A DNA stretch of 64,000 nucleotides from Salipiger bermudensis HTCC2601 (GTDB lineage Bacteria > Pseudomonadota > Alphaproteobacteria > Rhodobacterales > Rhodobacteraceae): positions 1,273,386 through 1,337,385 of the forward strand of contig NZ_DS022276.1 of NCBI RefSeq assembly GCF_000153725.1. Reading direction: 5' to 3'. A program made the position numbers and the translations under genes. Positions 19,083 to 29,058 of this stretch are shown one piece after another. How positions within the stretch are numbered: the first letter of the stretch is position 1; each line of letters opens with the position of its first letter. The notes below the pieces were generated by a model. That model made no database searches and had not been told where the DNA came from. It worked only from the letters and a program-made list of their open reading frames with translations.

Positions 19083-20621
19083 TCAGGCGTAGGTCGCGGC
19101 GAATTCGTCGAGCGCAGCCTTCAGCTTGTCAGCGGGTTCACCCTTGATCTTCGGGTCTTCGCTCTCGATCCACTCGAGGATGTCCTTGCGCTGGCCGCGC
19201 AGGAAGGACAGCAGGGCGGATTCGAACTTGCCCACTTCACGGACCGGGACATCGTCCAGGTAGCCGTTGGTGCCGGCGAAGATGATGCACACGATCTCGG
19301 CGTTGGTGAGCGGCGAATACTGCGGCTGCTTCATCAGCTCGGTCAGACGCGCACCGCGGTTCAGCAGCTTCTGAGTCGCGGCGTCGAGGTCCGAGCCGAA
19401 CTGGGCGAAGGCCGCCATTTCACGATACTGGGCCAGCGACAGCTTCACCGGGCCGGCAACCGAGGACATCGCCTTGGTCTGGGCCGAGGAGCCGACGCGC
19501 GACACCGACAGACCGGTGTTCACGGCGGGGCGGATGCCCTGGAAGAACAGCTCGGTCTCGAGGAAGATCTGGCCGTCGGTGATCGAGATCACGTTGGTCG
19601 GGATGAAGGCCGACACGTCGCCGCCCTGGGTCTCGATGATCGGCAGCGCGGTCAGCGAACCGGCACCGTGATCCTCGTTCAGCTTGGCCGAACGCTCGAG
19701 CAGGCGCGAGTGAAGGTAGAACACGTCGCCCGGGTAGGCTTCGCGGCCCGGCGGACGGCGCAGCAGCAGCGACATCTGGCGGTAGGACACGGCCTGCTTG
19801 GACAGGTCATCGTAGATGATCAGCGCGTGCTTGCCGTTGTCGCGGAAGTGCTCGGCCATCGCGGTCGCGGCGTAGGGCGCGAGGAACTGCATCGGCGCCG
19901 GGTCGGACGCGGTGGCGGCCACGACGATGGAGTAGTCGATGGCGCCGGAGGCTTCGAGGCGCTTCACCAGCTGCGCCACGGTCGAGCGCTTCTGGCCGAC
20001 GGCCACGTAGACGCAGTACAGCTTCTTGCTGTCGTCGTCGCCGGCGGCGTCGTTGTAGGATTTCTGGTTCAGGATCGCGTCGAGAGCGATGGCGGTCTTG
20101 CCGGTCTGACGGTCGCCAATGATCAGCTCACGCTGGCCACGGCCGATCGGGATCATCGCGTCGACCGACTTGAGGCCGGTTGCCATCGGCTCGTGCACCG
20201 ATTTACGCGGGATGATGCCCGGTGCCTTCACGTCGGCGACGCGGCGCTCCGCGGCCTCGATCGGGCCCTTGCCGTCGATCGGGTTGCCGAGCGCGTCGAC
20301 CACGCGGCCAAGCAGGCCGGGGCCCGCGGGCACGTCCACGATCGAGTTGGTGCGCTTGACGACGTCACCTTCCTTGATGTCGCGGTCGGAGCCGAAGATC
20401 ACGATACCGACGTTGTCGCGCTCGAGGTTCAGCGCCATCCCCATGATGCCGCCCGGGAACTCGACCATTTCGCCGGCCTTCACGGAGTCGAGGCCGTGCA
20501 CGCGGGCAATACCGTCGCCGACGGAGAGCACGCGACCCACTTCGGCGACTTCGGCCTCCTGACCGAAGTTCTTGATCTGGTCCTTTAGGATCGCAGAAAT
20601 CTCGGCTGCTTGGATACCCAT
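19083..20621 (-). CDS. atpA: F1F0 ATP synthase alpha subunit
   Basis: 512 residues. Non-catalytic nucleotide-binding subunit of F1. Walker A GDRQTGKT, the [16 protein letters not shown] signature and the conserved arginine in [14 protein letters not shown] are present. Starts immediately after the atpH stop codon (20622), so translation is probably coupled. Standard length, no irregularity. Confidence 0.98.
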   Translation of the reverse strand: MGIQAAEISAILKDQIKNFGQEAEVAEVGRVLSVGDGIARVHGLDSVKAGEMVEFPGGIMGMALNLERDNVGIVIFGSDRDIKEGDVVKRTNSIVDVPAGPGLLGRVVDALGNPIDGKGPIEAAERRVADVKAPGIIPRKSVHEPMATGLKSVDAMIPIGRGQRELIIGDRQTGKTAIALDAILNQKSYNDAAGDDDSKKLYCVYVAVGQKRSTVAQLVKRLEASGAIDYSIVVAATASDPAPMQFLAPYAATAMAEHFRDNGKHALIIYDDLSKQAVSYRQMSLLLRRPPGREAYPGDVFYLHSRLLERSAKLNEDHGAGSLTALPIIETQGGDVSAFIPTNVISITDGQIFLETELFFQGIRPAVNTGLSVSRVGSSAQTKAMSSVAGPVKLSLAQYREMAAFAQFGSDLDAATQKLLNRGARLTELMKQPQYSPLTNAEIVCIIFAGTNGYLDDVPVREVGKFESALLSFLRGQRKDILEWIESEDPKIKGEPADKLKAALDEFAATYA

Positions 20622-21182
20622 TTATCCGACCTCTTTCATTGCATTCTGGAGGGAGTTGAGCTTGGCACGGACCGACGTGTCGATCATCTTCGAGCCCACC
20701 TTAACGACGAGACCACCGATGAGGGATTCATCAACGGTCGACTTGATCTTCACGTCCTTGCCGACGCTGCTTTTCAGTGTCTCGGCCAGCTTGCTGGCCT
20801 GCGCATCGCTGAGTGCGGTCGCCGAGGTCACCTCGGCAGTCACTTCACCCTTCTCGACAGCGATCATCTCGCGCAGCTGCGCCACCAGGTGGGGCAGCAC
20901 GAACAGGCGGCGCTTTTCGGCCATCAGGCCAAGCGCGTTGTGCAGTGCCTTGTCGAGGCCCATCTTCGAAGACACGGCAAGGATGCCGTCCTTCTGTGCC
21001 TGGCGCGGATAGACCGGCGAGGAGATCATGTCGCGCAGGTCGGGGCTGTCAGCCAGCGCTTGAGCGAGGTCGTCGGTATCGCTCTCGAGCTTTCCGACGG
21101 AGTTGTTCTCTTTGGCGATGTCGAAGATCGCCGTGGCATAGCGTGCCGCGATGCCGCTGGAGATCGAAGCTGGTTCTGACAC
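20622..21182 (-). CDS. atpH: F1F0 ATP synthase delta subunit
   Basis: 186 residues from a GTG at 21182. Peripheral-stalk subunit (OSCP homologue) that ties F1 to the b subunits. The N-terminus [21 protein letters not shown] is the usual alphaproteobacterial one, which decides the start; GGAAGG lies six bases upstream. A second in-frame GTG at 21188 is possible. The C-terminus ([24 protein letters not shown]) is typical. First gene of the operon; atpB/E/F genes are not in this window. Confidence 0.95.
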   Translation of the reverse strand: MSEPASISSGIAARYATAIFDIAKENNSVGKLESDTDDLAQALADSPDLRDMISSPVYPRQAQKDGILAVSSKMGLDKALHNALGLMAEKRRLFVLPHLVAQLREMIAVEKGEVTAEVTSATALSDAQASKLAETLKSSVGKDVKIKSTVDESLIGGLVVKVGSKMIDTSVRAKLNSLQNAMKEVG

Positions 21183-21671
21183 GTCCACCCTTCCGATATG
21201 AGGCCCCCGCGACACACGGGTGTCTCCCGGTGTCCGGAGGCGTTGTCCCTGCCCCGGGAGGTCCCGTGGCGTCGAAATCAGCGCGGATGTAGCAGAGCCT
21301 CCCCGCCCTCGCAACATGCTTAGGCGGCTTTGGGACGGACTGGAACCCGCCTTTTTCCAAGTACTTGCGCATTTTCGTGAGGCGAGAACACGGCAGGCTT
21401 TTGGAAACAGTGGATTTTTCATTAATCCGGTCGTGCCGGAGGGTCGCTCCTTCAAACTTCGAAGCTGCTGGAAGCGATAGCGCAAACGCGGAAAAACCGT
21501 TGCCGCGCTGCAGCGCAACCACCTGTCGCGACCGACAAAAGTCGGAGCTTCGGCGTTCCTCAGGCGGACGGTGTTATCGCAACCGGCGACACGGTCAAGA
21601 CGGAGCGAGTCACGTCCCGGTGACCGATTCTTCGCCCGGGTCGGGCCACTGCCCCTCTGGCTCAGCCCAGG
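21183..21671. other. 489-base non-coding gap upstream of the atp operon
   Basis: No gene is supported here. It holds the likely atp promoter (21286-21314), a 12-bp perfect palindrome GCGCTGCAGCGC (21505-21516), a short hairpin CCGAC AAAA GTCGG (21532-21545) and GTCAC GTCCCG GTGAC (21609-21624), the last probably part of the 3' end of the methyltransferase transcript. AT content is somewhat higher around 21355-21430. A small RNA cannot be excluded. Confidence 0.5.
21286..21314 (-). promoter_or_regulatory. Candidate promoter of the atp operon
   Basis: On the minus strand TTGCGA (21314-21309) and TACATC (21291-21286) are 17 bp apart. This would start transcription about 95 bases before the atpH GTG. 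The match is fair only, and other starts upstream are possible. Confidence 0.35.
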
Positions 21672-22421
21672 TCAGATCGCCTTCGGCTCCTTCTTCGGAG
21701 ACGGTGTCAGCACGTCGAGCGGGTTCGGCACCCGCACCTTGTCGCCCAGCCCGGTGCGCTTCGGAGGGTAGCGCTTCGACGCCCGCACGATCAGCACCCC
21801 TCCGGCCACCAGAGCCGGAATCGCCCGGCCGATGCGCTCCCACGCCGGGCCGGTGCGCATCCAGAAGCGCCGGCTCGACGGCGGCTGGTACAGCACCGAG
21901 ACATGGCTCTGCCGGATGAAGTCGTGGCGCTTGAGCTGGCTGTCGAGCTGGCTCAGAGAGTAGGGACGGCCGTAGCCGAAAGGCGTGGCATCCGAGCGCG
22001 CCCAGAGACCCGAGCGGTTGGGCACGATGAAAAGCGCCTCGCCACCCGGCCCCAGCACCCGGTAGCATTCGTCGAGCAGCTCGGACGGGCTGTCGGAGGT
22101 CTCGAGCCCGTGCATCATCACCAGCCGGTCGACATGGCCGGTCTCGAGCGGCCAGAGCGTCTCTTCGCAGAGCACGGTGACATTGAGCTGCCCCTGCGGC
22201 CAGGGCAGCACGCCCTGCGGGCCGGGCATGAGCCCGATCACCCGGCGGGCATCGGGCAGGTAGGGACGCAGCAGGGGCACGGCAAAGCCGTAGCCCACCA
22301 TGGTATGGCCCTTGCCCGTGGGCCAATAGCGCTGCACCTGATCGCGCACGGCCCGTTGCGCTGCACGCCCCAGCGCGCTGCGGTAATAGAAGTCCCTCAG
22401 ATTATGCACATCAAGGTGCAT
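21672..22421 (-). CDS. Class I SAM-dependent methyltransferase
   Basis: 249 residues from the ATG at 22421. A methyltransferase of the type 11 family: the region around [17 protein letters not shown] takes the place of the glycine-rich SAM loop, and [48 protein letters not shown] forms the central strands with the usual LGPGG turn (quoted phrase is contiguous but summarised; the key residues are the HGLE and LGPGG motifs). The C-terminus is basic with a hydrophobic stretch ([16 protein letters not shown]). Substrate unknown. Divergent from gloB with 63 bases between the starts, an arrangement often seen in this family. Confidence 0.85.
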   Translation of the reverse strand: MHLDVHNLRDFYYRSALGRAAQRAVRDQVQRYWPTGKGHTMVGYGFAVPLLRPYLPDARRVIGLMPGPQGVLPWPQGQLNVTVLCEETLWPLETGHVDRLVMMHGLETSDSPSELLDECYRVLGPGGEALFIVPNRSGLWARSDATPFGYGRPYSLSQLDSQLKRHDFIRQSHVSVLYQPPSSRRFWMRTGPAWERIGRAIPALVAGGVLIVRASKRYPPKRTGLGDKVRVPNPLDVLTPSPKKEPKAI

Positions 22422-22484
22422 TGCGGCGCTCTCGTTGATCCTCCAAGTTGGGGGCCACTCTGGCAAAGCCGATAAGGAAAGACC

Positions 22485-23240
22485 ATGGAGATCGTCACCG
22501 TTCCCTGCCTCAGCGACAATTACGCCTATCTGGTGAAGGCGCCCGATGGCGTCTGTCTGATCGACGCCCCCGAGGCGGGTCCGATCATCGAGGCGCTCGA
22601 AAGCCGCGGCTGGGAGCTCGATACGCTGCTCATCACCCATCACCACCATGACCATGTCGGCGGCGTCGCCGAACTGCGCGAGAGATACGGCTGCACCGTC
22701 GTCGGACCCAAGGCCGAGGAGGCCAAGCTCCCGCCGCTCGACACCGCGGTCGACGGGGGCGACACGCTGCAGGTCGCCGGCACCCCGGTCGAGGTGATCT
22801 TCGTGCCCGGCCACACGCTGGGCCATGTCGCCTTCCATTTCCCCGACGCACAGGCCGTGTTCACCGCCGACAGCCTGATGGCGCTTGGCTGCGGCCGTAT
22901 CTTCGAGGGCACGCCCGACATGATGTGGGAGAGCCTGTCGAAACTGATTGCGCTACCGCCCGAAACCCTGGTTTGCTCGGGTCACGAGTACACAAGCGCG
23001 AACGCCCGCTTCGCCTTGACTATTGAACCCGGCAACGAGGCGCTTAAATTGAGATCTGACGCCATTGCCAAAGCCCGGACAGAGGGGCGCGCCACTGCCA
23101 CCTGCAAGCTGTCCGAGGAACTGGCCACGAACCCTTTCCTGCGTCCCGCATCCCCCGAGATCCGCGATCGACTGGGCATGAATGACGCACCCGACGCGGC
23201 GGTTTTCGCCGAGGTTCGGGCCCGAAAGGACAGTTTCTGA
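22485..23240 (+). CDS. gloB: Hydroxyacylglutathione hydrolase (glyoxalase II)
   Basis: 251 residues. Hydrolyses S-lactoylglutathione to lactate and glutathione in methylglyoxal detoxification. The two-zinc motif THHHHDH is at residues 51-57, with further ligands in [14 protein letters not shown] and CSGHEYT. The C-terminal glutathione-binding domain has the family feature TNPFLRP. Standard length, cytoplasmic. Confidence 0.96.
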   Translation: MEIVTVPCLSDNYAYLVKAPDGVCLIDAPEAGPIIEALESRGWELDTLLITHHHHDHVGGVAELRERYGCTVVGPKAEEAKLPPLDTAVDGGDTLQVAGTPVEVIFVPGHTLGHVAFHFPDAQAVFTADSLMALGCGRIFEGTPDMMWESLSKLIALPPETLVCSGHEYTSANARFALTIEPGNEALKLRSDAIAKARTEGRATATCKLSEELATNPFLRPASPEIRDRLGMNDAPDAAVFAEVRARKDSF

Positions 23241-23395
23241 CCCGCCGCTTTTCACGCCGCATTGCAGGGATCACTTCAATTGTGAGCGCTGCGGGTCGAG
23301 AATTCTCTTGAAGCGTGGTCGGTATCGACCAAACTTTAAACTGTAGAAGGCAAAGTCGGGTCCCGAGCCCGACGCAGACAAAGAGGAGCGCCGCC

Positions 23396-25726
23396 GTGCC
23401 GTCTTTCTCGAATACCCTGGAACAGGCCATCCACGCAGCTCTGGCGCTCGCGAACTCGCGCAGCCATGAATTCGCGACGCTGGAACATCTCCTGCTCGCC
23501 CTGATTGACGAACCCGATGCTGCCCGCGTGATGAAGGCCTGCTCCGTGGACACCGAGGAGCTGCGGACCACCCTGGTGGAGTTCATCGACGAAGACCTCT
23601 CGAATCTCGTCACCGATATCGAGGGCTCCGAGGCGGTGCCGACCGCAGCATTCCAGCGCGTGATCCAGCGCGCCGCAATCCACGTGCAGTCCTCGGGCCG
23701 CACCGAGGTGACCGGCGCCAACGTGCTCGTGGCGATCTTCGCCGAGCGCGAGTCGAACGCGGCCTATTTCCTGCAGGAGCAGGACATGACCCGTTACGAC
23801 GCGGTGAACTTCATCGCGCATGGCGTGGCCAAGAACCCCGCCTACGGCGAATCGCGCCCCGTTCAGGGCGCAACCGAGGCTGAGGAAGAGGCCAAGGCGC
23901 AAACGCAGGAGCCTGCCGGCGACAACAAGGAATCGGCACTTGGCAAGTATTGCGTCGATCTCAACGCCAAGTCCCGCAAGGGCGATGTCGATCCGCTGAT
24001 CGGCCGCGAGCACGAGGTCGAGCGCGCCATCCAGGTTCTGTGCCGGCGGCGCAAGAACAACCCGCTGCTGGTCGGTGATCCCGGCGTCGGCAAGACCGCC
24101 ATCGCCGAAGGCCTGGCGCGCAAGATCGTCAACGGCGATACCCCGGAGGTGCTGTCGAATACCACGATCTACTCGCTCGACATGGGCGCGCTGCTGGCCG
24201 GCACCCGCTACCGCGGCGATTTCGAAGAGCGGCTCAAGGCCGTCGTGACCGAGCTCGAGGAACATCCCGACGCGGTGCTGTTCATCGACGAGATCCACAC
24301 CGTGATCGGCGCCGGCGCCACCTCGGGCGGCGCAATGGATGCCTCGAACCTCCTGAAGCCCGCGCTTCAGGGCGGCAAGCTGCGGACCATGGGCTCCACC
24401 ACCTACAAGGAGTTCCGCCAGCACTTCGAGAAGGACCGCGCGCTCAGCCGCCGGTTCCAGAAGATCGACGTGAGCGAGCCCTCGGTCGACGACACGGTCA
24501 AGATCCTCAAGGGCCTCAAGCCCTATTTCGAGGAGCACCACTCGATCAAGTACACGGCCGACGCCATCAAGTCGGCGGTCGAGCTCTCGGCGCGCTACAT
24601 CAATGACCGCAAGCTGCCCGACAAGGCGATCGACGTGATCGACGAGGCCGGCGCAGCACAGCACCTGGTGGCCGAATCCAAGCGTCGCAAGACCATCGGC
24701 GCCAAGGAGATCGAGGCCGTGGTGGCCAAGATCGCGCGCATCCCGCCGAAGAACGTCTCCAAGGACGATGCCGAGGTGCTCAAGGATCTCGAAAAGACCC
24801 TCAAGCGTGTCGTGTTCGGTCAGGACACCGCGATCGAGGCGCTCAGCTCGGCGATCAAGCTGGCCCGTGCCGGCCTGCGCGAACCGGAAAAGCCGATCGG
24901 CAACTACCTCTTCGCCGGCCCCACCGGCGTCGGCAAGACCGAGGTGGCCAAGCAGCTCGCCAGCACGCTGGGCGTCGAACTGTTGCGCTTCGACATGTCC
25001 GAGTACATGGAGAAACACGCGGTCTCGCGCCTGATCGGGGCACCTCCGGGTTATGTCGGCTTCGACCAGGGTGGCCAGCTCACCGACGGCGTGGACCAGC
25101 ACCCGCATTGCGTGCTCCTGCTCGACGAGATCGAGAAGGCGCACCCGGATGTCTACAACATCCTGCTGCAGGTGATGGACCACGGCTCGCTGACCGACCA
25201 CAACGGCCGGACGGTGGATTTCCGCAACGTGATCCTGATCATGACCTCGAACGCCGGCGCCGCCGAGCAGGCCAAGGCGGCCATCGGTTTCGGTCGCGAC
25301 CGCCGCGAGGGCGAGGACACCGCCGCCATCGAGCGCACCTTCACGCCGGAGTTCCGCAACCGTCTCGACGCGGTCATCAGCTTCCAGCCGCTGCCCAAGG
25401 AGGTCATCCTGTCGGTGGTCGAGAAGTTCGTGCTGCAGCTCGAAGCCCAGCTCATGGACCGCAACGTCACCATCGAGCTCACCAAGCCGGCGGCCGAATG
25501 GCTGGCCGACAAGGGCTACGACGACCGCATGGGCGCGCGCCCGCTGGGCCGCGTGATCCAAGAGAACCTCAAGAAGCCGCTCGCCGAGGAGCTGCTCTTC
25601 GGCAAGCTCACCAAGGGCGGCGTGGTCAAGGTTGGCGTCAAGGACGACAAGCTCTCGCTGTCGATCGAGGGGCCGGACAAGCTGCGCCTGTCCTCGAAGA
25701 AGCCGCCGCTTCTCACTGCTGACTGA
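23396..25726 (+). CDS. clpA: ATP-dependent Clp protease ATP-binding subunit ClpA
   Basis: 776 residues from a GTG at 23396, preceded by AAGAGGAG. Unfolds substrates for ClpP, including N-end-rule proteins delivered by ClpS. An N-terminal Clp repeat domain (about 1-145) is followed by an acidic linker and two AAA+ modules. Walker A motifs are GDPGVGKT and GPTGVGKT, Walker B FIDEIHT and LLDEIEKAH. An in-frame ATG at 23315 lies in the leader and gives an atypical N-terminus. A terminator follows. clpS is not adjacent upstream; gloB is. Confidence 0.97.
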   Translation: MPSFSNTLEQAIHAALALANSRSHEFATLEHLLLALIDEPDAARVMKACSVDTEELRTTLVEFIDEDLSNLVTDIEGSEAVPTAAFQRVIQRAAIHVQSSGRTEVTGANVLVAIFAERESNAAYFLQEQDMTRYDAVNFIAHGVAKNPAYGESRPVQGATEAEEEAKAQTQEPAGDNKESALGKYCVDLNAKSRKGDVDPLIGREHEVERAIQVLCRRRKNNPLLVGDPGVGKTAIAEGLARKIVNGDTPEVLSNTTIYSLDMGALLAGTRYRGDFEERLKAVVTELEEHPDAVLFIDEIHTVIGAGATSGGAMDASNLLKPALQGGKLRTMGSTTYKEFRQHFEKDRALSRRFQKIDVSEPSVDDTVKILKGLKPYFEEHHSIKYTADAIKSAVELSARYINDRKLPDKAIDVIDEAGAAQHLVAESKRRKTIGAKEIEAVVAKIARIPPKNVSKDDAEVLKDLEKTLKRVVFGQDTAIEALSSAIKLARAGLREPEKPIGNYLFAGPTGVGKTEVAKQLASTLGVELLRFDMSEYMEKHAVSRLIGAPPGYVGFDQGGQLTDGVDQHPHCVLLLDEIEKAHPDVYNILLQVMDHGSLTDHNGRTVDFRNVILIMTSNAGAAEQAKAAIGFGRDRREGEDTAAIERTFTPEFRNRLDAVISFQPLPKEVILSVVEKFVLQLEAQLMDRNVTIELTKPAAEWLADKGYDDRMGARPLGRVIQENLKKPLAEELLFGKLTKGGVVKVGVKDDKLSLSIEGPDKLRLSSKKPPLLTAD

Positions 25727-25753
25727 GCCTGAGGGCTGCACCCTCGCAAGCAT

Positions 25754-25786
25754 ACTCCGCCGCGCCCCGCGCGGCGGAGTTTTTTT
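25754..25786 (+). terminator. clpA rho-independent terminator
   Basis: Stem ACTCCGCCGC (25754-25763) with its complement at 25771-25780, a short C-rich loop, then seven T including the last stem base. Lies 28 bases after the clpA stop. Confidence 0.9.
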
Positions 25787-25908
25787 CATCCCTTTCGCGC
25801 CAAGACCCGCGCCGCGGCGCTGGCCCATGGCACCCTGCCAGCGTAAGGATGACACGATCCCCCGCGCCGACCTGCCCGCCGGCCGGCGACAGGATCCCGG
25901 AGGAGCTC

Positions 25909-26667
25909 GTGCCGCAACGATCCAAGAAATTCCCGCCCCGACGCTCGCGCCCGGTGCAGCTTGCCGACACGATCAAGGAATGGGTCGTCGAGCACCAGCT
26001 CAAGGCTGGTGACCGCCTGCCGGGAGAGGCCGAGCTGATCGAAAGCCATGGCCGATCCAAGGGCACGGTGCGCGAGGCGATGCGCATTCTCGAGGCTCAG
26101 GGCCTGGTCGAGACCCGCACCGGCCCCGGCGGCGGCAGTTTCGTGGCCGAGGTCTCGCCCGACCGCGCGCAGTCGCTGCTGGCGAATTTCTTCTATTTCC
26201 GCGACCTGTCGATCAAGGACATCTATCAGATCCGCAAGCTGCTCGAGCCCGAAGTCGCCGCCACCCTCGCCGGCAAGCTCAGCGACGAACAGCTCGCCGC
26301 GCTCGAGGCGGTGGTGGCGGAATATTCCGCGCCTGCGGAGACCGTCGAGGAAGAGCGCGCGCAGCACGTCTCGTCGCTGCAGTTCCACGCCTTGCTCGCC
26401 TCCTATTCCGACAACGACCTGCTGGCCTTCCTGGTGCGGTTCATGGCGCGCATGCTGACCGAGCTGACCGTCTGGCGCCGGCTCTACGAGCCGCCCAATC
26501 CCACGCTCTGGGAGGCTGGGCGCCGGCACCAGCTGCAGTTGATCGAGGCGCTGCGCGCGGGGGACGCCGAGACCGCGCGCCGGGTGATGCGCGACCACAT
26601 GGAAGGCGCCGAGACACAGATGCAGGCGCAGGAGGCCGAGGTGCTGCGCCGCTTCATCGCGGAGTGA
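25909..26667 (+). CDS. GntR/FadR-family transcriptional regulator
   Basis: 252 residues from the GTG at 25909, chosen because GGAGGAG (25899-25905) sits just before it; an ATG at 25849 in the same frame is the alternative. The N-terminal winged helix reads QLADTIKEWVVEHQLKAGDRLPGEAELIE, with HGRSKGTVREAMRILEAQGLVET as recognition part (contiguous; key residues are RSKGTVREAMR). The C-terminal FCD domain has the metal-binding histidines of the family (for example HALLASYSDNDLLAF and MRDHMEGAE). Next to the DUF1028 and peptide-transport genes, it is the likely regulator of that locus through the dyads at 27385-27432. Confidence 0.9.
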   Translation: MPQRSKKFPPRRSRPVQLADTIKEWVVEHQLKAGDRLPGEAELIESHGRSKGTVREAMRILEAQGLVETRTGPGGGSFVAEVSPDRAQSLLANFFYFRDLSIKDIYQIRKLLEPEVAATLAGKLSDEQLAALEAVVAEYSAPAETVEEERAQHVSSLQFHALLASYSDNDLLAFLVRFMARMLTELTVWRRLYEPPNPTLWEAGRRHQLQLIEALRAGDAETARRVMRDHMEGAETQMQAQEAEVLRRFIAE

Positions 26668-26680
26668 GCGACGCGCGACC

Positions 26681-27358
26681 TCAGACGTCCGGTGCCTTTT
26701 CCGGCGCGCGGGTGCGATCCACCGCCACCGGCACCACGTCGAGCCAGTCGGCATAAGGCGCGCCGGTGGCCCGCGCGAGCAACGCCTCGAGCGCGTCGAG
26801 CGGCGCCTCGGCATAATCGATGCGCAAGGTCAGCGGCGGAGCTTCGGGGTTCAGCACCAGAAGCGCCGCCGATTGCAGTCCGCGCCTGTCGGACGCATCC
26901 GCATCCGCTGCGCGCAGCGCCGCGAGCAGCCGCTCGGCCATGCCGCCCGTCGCATCGAGATACCCCTGCCGCAGCGCCGGCAGCACCCGCTCCCCGCCCA
27001 GCATGTTGCCCGCCACCACAAGCCCCGGTTCGGCGATGTGGCTGGCATGGGGGACACTCGCATCGCCGGTGAACCCCGCACTCTGCCCCGCGAGATCGAG
27101 CGCGCTCAGCTGGCGATGCCCACGCCCCGGATCGGCGCCGGTGATCTCGGCCACCGCCTGTTCAGCGGTGAACCCATCGCGCATGGCGCGCAGCACATCC
27201 TCGCCCCAGAAGGTGGAAGGCGCGGTCCCCTGACTGGCAGAGAGACCCGAATCGAGCCCGCCGCGCAGCACCCAGCCGCCAACACAGAGGCTGCCCGTCG
27301 CCGCCGCGCCGCCATATGTGCCGGTTTCGTGGTCATGAGCGAGAAGCGAGAAGGTCAT
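26681..27358 (-). CDS. DUF1028 domain protein (Ntn-hydrolase-like)
   Basis: 225 residues. The N-terminal MTFSLLAHDHETGTYG and following GLSASQGTAPSTFW mark the DUF1028 family, which structural work relates to the Ntn hydrolases. Activity is unproven; the family commonly sits beside peptide or amino-acid transporters and may cleave imported amide-linked compounds. Divergent from the binding protein gene with 104 bases between the starts, and convergent with the GntR regulator, whose stop is 13 bases away. Confidence 0.9.
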   Translation of the reverse strand: MTFSLLAHDHETGTYGGAAATGSLCVGGWVLRGGLDSGLSASQGTAPSTFWGEDVLRAMRDGFTAEQAVAEITGADPGRGHRQLSALDLAGQSAGFTGDASVPHASHIAEPGLVVAGNMLGGERVLPALRQGYLDATGGMAERLLAALRAADADASDRRGLQSAALLVLNPEAPPLTLRIDYAEAPLDALEALLARATGAPYADWLDVVPVAVDRTRAPEKAPDV

Positions 27359-27384
27359 GGGAGACTCCGTCGAAATTCATCGTT

Positions 27385-27404
27385 GAATTTATCACGATAA
27401 TTTG
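27385..27404. promoter_or_regulatory. Candidate GntR-family operator, site 1
   Basis: An AT-rich imperfect palindrome centred on TTATCACGATAA (27389-27400), with arms TTATC and GATAA. Seven of ten base pairs match over 20 bp. It lies 27 bases upstream of the DUF1028 start in otherwise GC-rich DNA. Confidence 0.55.
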
Positions 27405-27412
27405 GCCTGCTT

Positions 27413-27432
27413 CAATTGATCATGATAAATTG
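27413..27432. promoter_or_regulatory. Candidate GntR-family operator, site 2
   Basis: CAATTGATCATGATAAATTG is a 20-bp palindrome with nine of ten pairs matching. It shares its core (ATCA.GATAA) with site 1, and the two centres are 28 bp apart. It is 31 bases upstream of the binding protein ATG, so one regulator could control both directions. Confidence 0.65.
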
Positions 27433-27462
27433 CCGCACAGAGCCAACGGAGAGGATGAAAAA

Positions 27463-29040
27463 ATGCACTTGCTGACCTGGACCCGCAGAGGCCTGCTGGC
27501 CACCGGCACCGCGCTTGCCCTGAGTTTCGGCCTTGGCCTGCCCGCCACCGCGCAGACCCCGCCCGGCGTGCTGATCGTCGGCCAGATCGCCGAGCCCAAG
27601 GCGCTCGACCCGGCGGCGGTGACCGCGGTGAACGATTTCCGCATCCTGATGAACGTCTATGACGGGCTGGTGCGCTACAAGTCCGGCACGCTCGAGGTCG
27701 AACCGGCGCTCGCCACCGCGTGGGAGATCAGCGAGGACGGCACGGAATACACCTTCACCCTGCGCGAGGGCGTCACCTTCCACGACGGCAGCCCGTTCAA
27801 TGCCGAGGCGGTGGTGTTCAACTTCGAGCGCATGCTGAACGAGGATCACTCCTATCACGACACCGGCCCGTTCCCGCTGGCCTTCTTCTTTTCCTCGGTC
27901 TCCAGCGTCGAGGCGGTGGACGACCTGACGGTGAAATTCACCCTGTCGGAGCCCTACGCGCCGTTCCTGTCGAACCTCGCCTACCCGACCGGGCTGATCG
28001 TCTCGCCGGCAGCGGTCGAGCAGCACGGCGCCGATTTCGGCCGCAACCCCTCGGGGACCGGCGCGTTCACCTTCGCCGAGTGGCGCAGCAACGAGGCTGT
28101 GGTGGTCGAAGCCAACCCCGATTACTGGGACGGCGCACCGGAGCTGCAGGCGGTGGTCTTCCGCCCGATCACCGACGCCAACACCCGCACAGCCGAGATG
28201 CTGGCGGGCGGCATCGACATGATGGTCGAGGTGCCCCCGGTGGCGCTGTCGCAGTTCCAGGACGACGCCTTCCAGGTCTTCGAACAGGCCGGGCCGCATG
28301 TCTGGTTCCTGATCCTCAACGCCAAGGAAGGCCCCTTCGCAGACAAGCGCGTGCGGCAGGCGGCGAACTACGCCATCAACAAGGAGGCGCTGGTCAACGA
28401 CGTGCTCGAGGGCACCGCCGAGGTCGCCGCGGGCCCCACCCCGCCGGCCTTTGCCTGGGCCTATAACGAGGCGCTCGAGCCCTACCCCTACGACCCGGAG
28501 AAGGCGAAAGAGCTGATCGCCGAGGCCGGCGCCGAGGGCGCGGAGCTGACCTTCTACGTGACCGAGGGCGGCTCGGGGATGCTCGACCCGGTGGCCATGG
28601 GCACCGCGATCCAGGCCGATCTCAACGCCGTGGGGCTCGACACGACGATCGAGACCTACGAGTGGAACACCTTCCTCGGGCAGGTGAACCCCGGGCTCGA
28701 GGGCAAGGCGGACATGGCCGAGATGGCCTGGATGACCAACGATCCCGACACCCTGCCCTTCCTCGCCCTGCGCACCGATGCCTGGCCCGACAAGGGCGGC
28801 TTCAACTCGGGCTACTATTCCAACCCGGAGGTCGATGAGCTGCTCGAGAAGGCCCGCGTGGCGACCGATCAGGACGAGCGCGCGGCGCTCTACAAGCAGA
28901 TGCAGGAGATCGTGCAAGAGGACGCGCCCTGGGTCTTCGTGGCGAACTGGAAACAGAACGCGGTGACGAATGACCGCGTCGAGGGGTTCGAGCTGCAGCC
29001 GTCGTTCTTCCTGCTGCTGGACGATGTGAGCAAGGACTGA
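27463..29040 (+). CDS. Peptide ABC transporter substrate-binding protein (family 5)
   Basis: 525 residues from the ATG at 27463, preceded by GGAGAGG. A signal peptide with a twin-arginine-like TRRGLLATG and an AxA site (PATAQ) ends near residue 29. The mature protein has the SBP family 5 pattern: EPKALDPAAV, LATAWEISEDGTEYTFTLREGVTFHDGSPF (key residues W.....G..YTF.LR..V.FHDG.PF), NPSGTGAF and NPDYWDG. It binds di- or oligopeptides, or related opines, in the periplasm for the permeases downstream. Hairpins in the 184-base gap after it suggest it is made in excess over the membrane parts. Confidence 0.95.
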   Translation: MHLLTWTRRGLLATGTALALSFGLGLPATAQTPPGVLIVGQIAEPKALDPAAVTAVNDFRILMNVYDGLVRYKSGTLEVEPALATAWEISEDGTEYTFTLREGVTFHDGSPFNAEAVVFNFERMLNEDHSYHDTGPFPLAFFFSSVSSVEAVDDLTVKFTLSEPYAPFLSNLAYPTGLIVSPAAVEQHGADFGRNPSGTGAFTFAEWRSNEAVVVEANPDYWDGAPELQAVVFRPITDANTRTAEMLAGGIDMMVEVPPVALSQFQDDAFQVFEQAGPHVWFLILNAKEGPFADKRVRQAANYAINKEALVNDVLEGTAEVAAGPTPPAFAWAYNEALEPYPYDPEKAKELIAEAGAEGAELTFYVTEGGSGMLDPVAMGTAIQADLNAVGLDTTIETYEWNTFLGQVNPGLEGKADMAEMAWMTNDPDTLPFLALRTDAWPDKGGFNSGYYSNPEVDELLEKARVATDQDERAALYKQMQEIVQEDAPWVFVANWKQNAVTNDRVEGFELQPSFFLLLDDVSKD

Positions 29041-29058
29041 GCCTGTTCCGAGGGGTTT

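Noticed and set aside
23316-23331. Palindrome TGGTCGgtatCGACCA before clpA as an operator
   Set aside because: Short and isolated; no regulator nearby and no promoter elements correctly spaced around it.
23336-25855. 839-residue frame antisense to clpA
   Set aside because: Shadow of clpA; composition skewed to Leu/Arg/His/Val/Asp-rich repeats typical of antisense frames.
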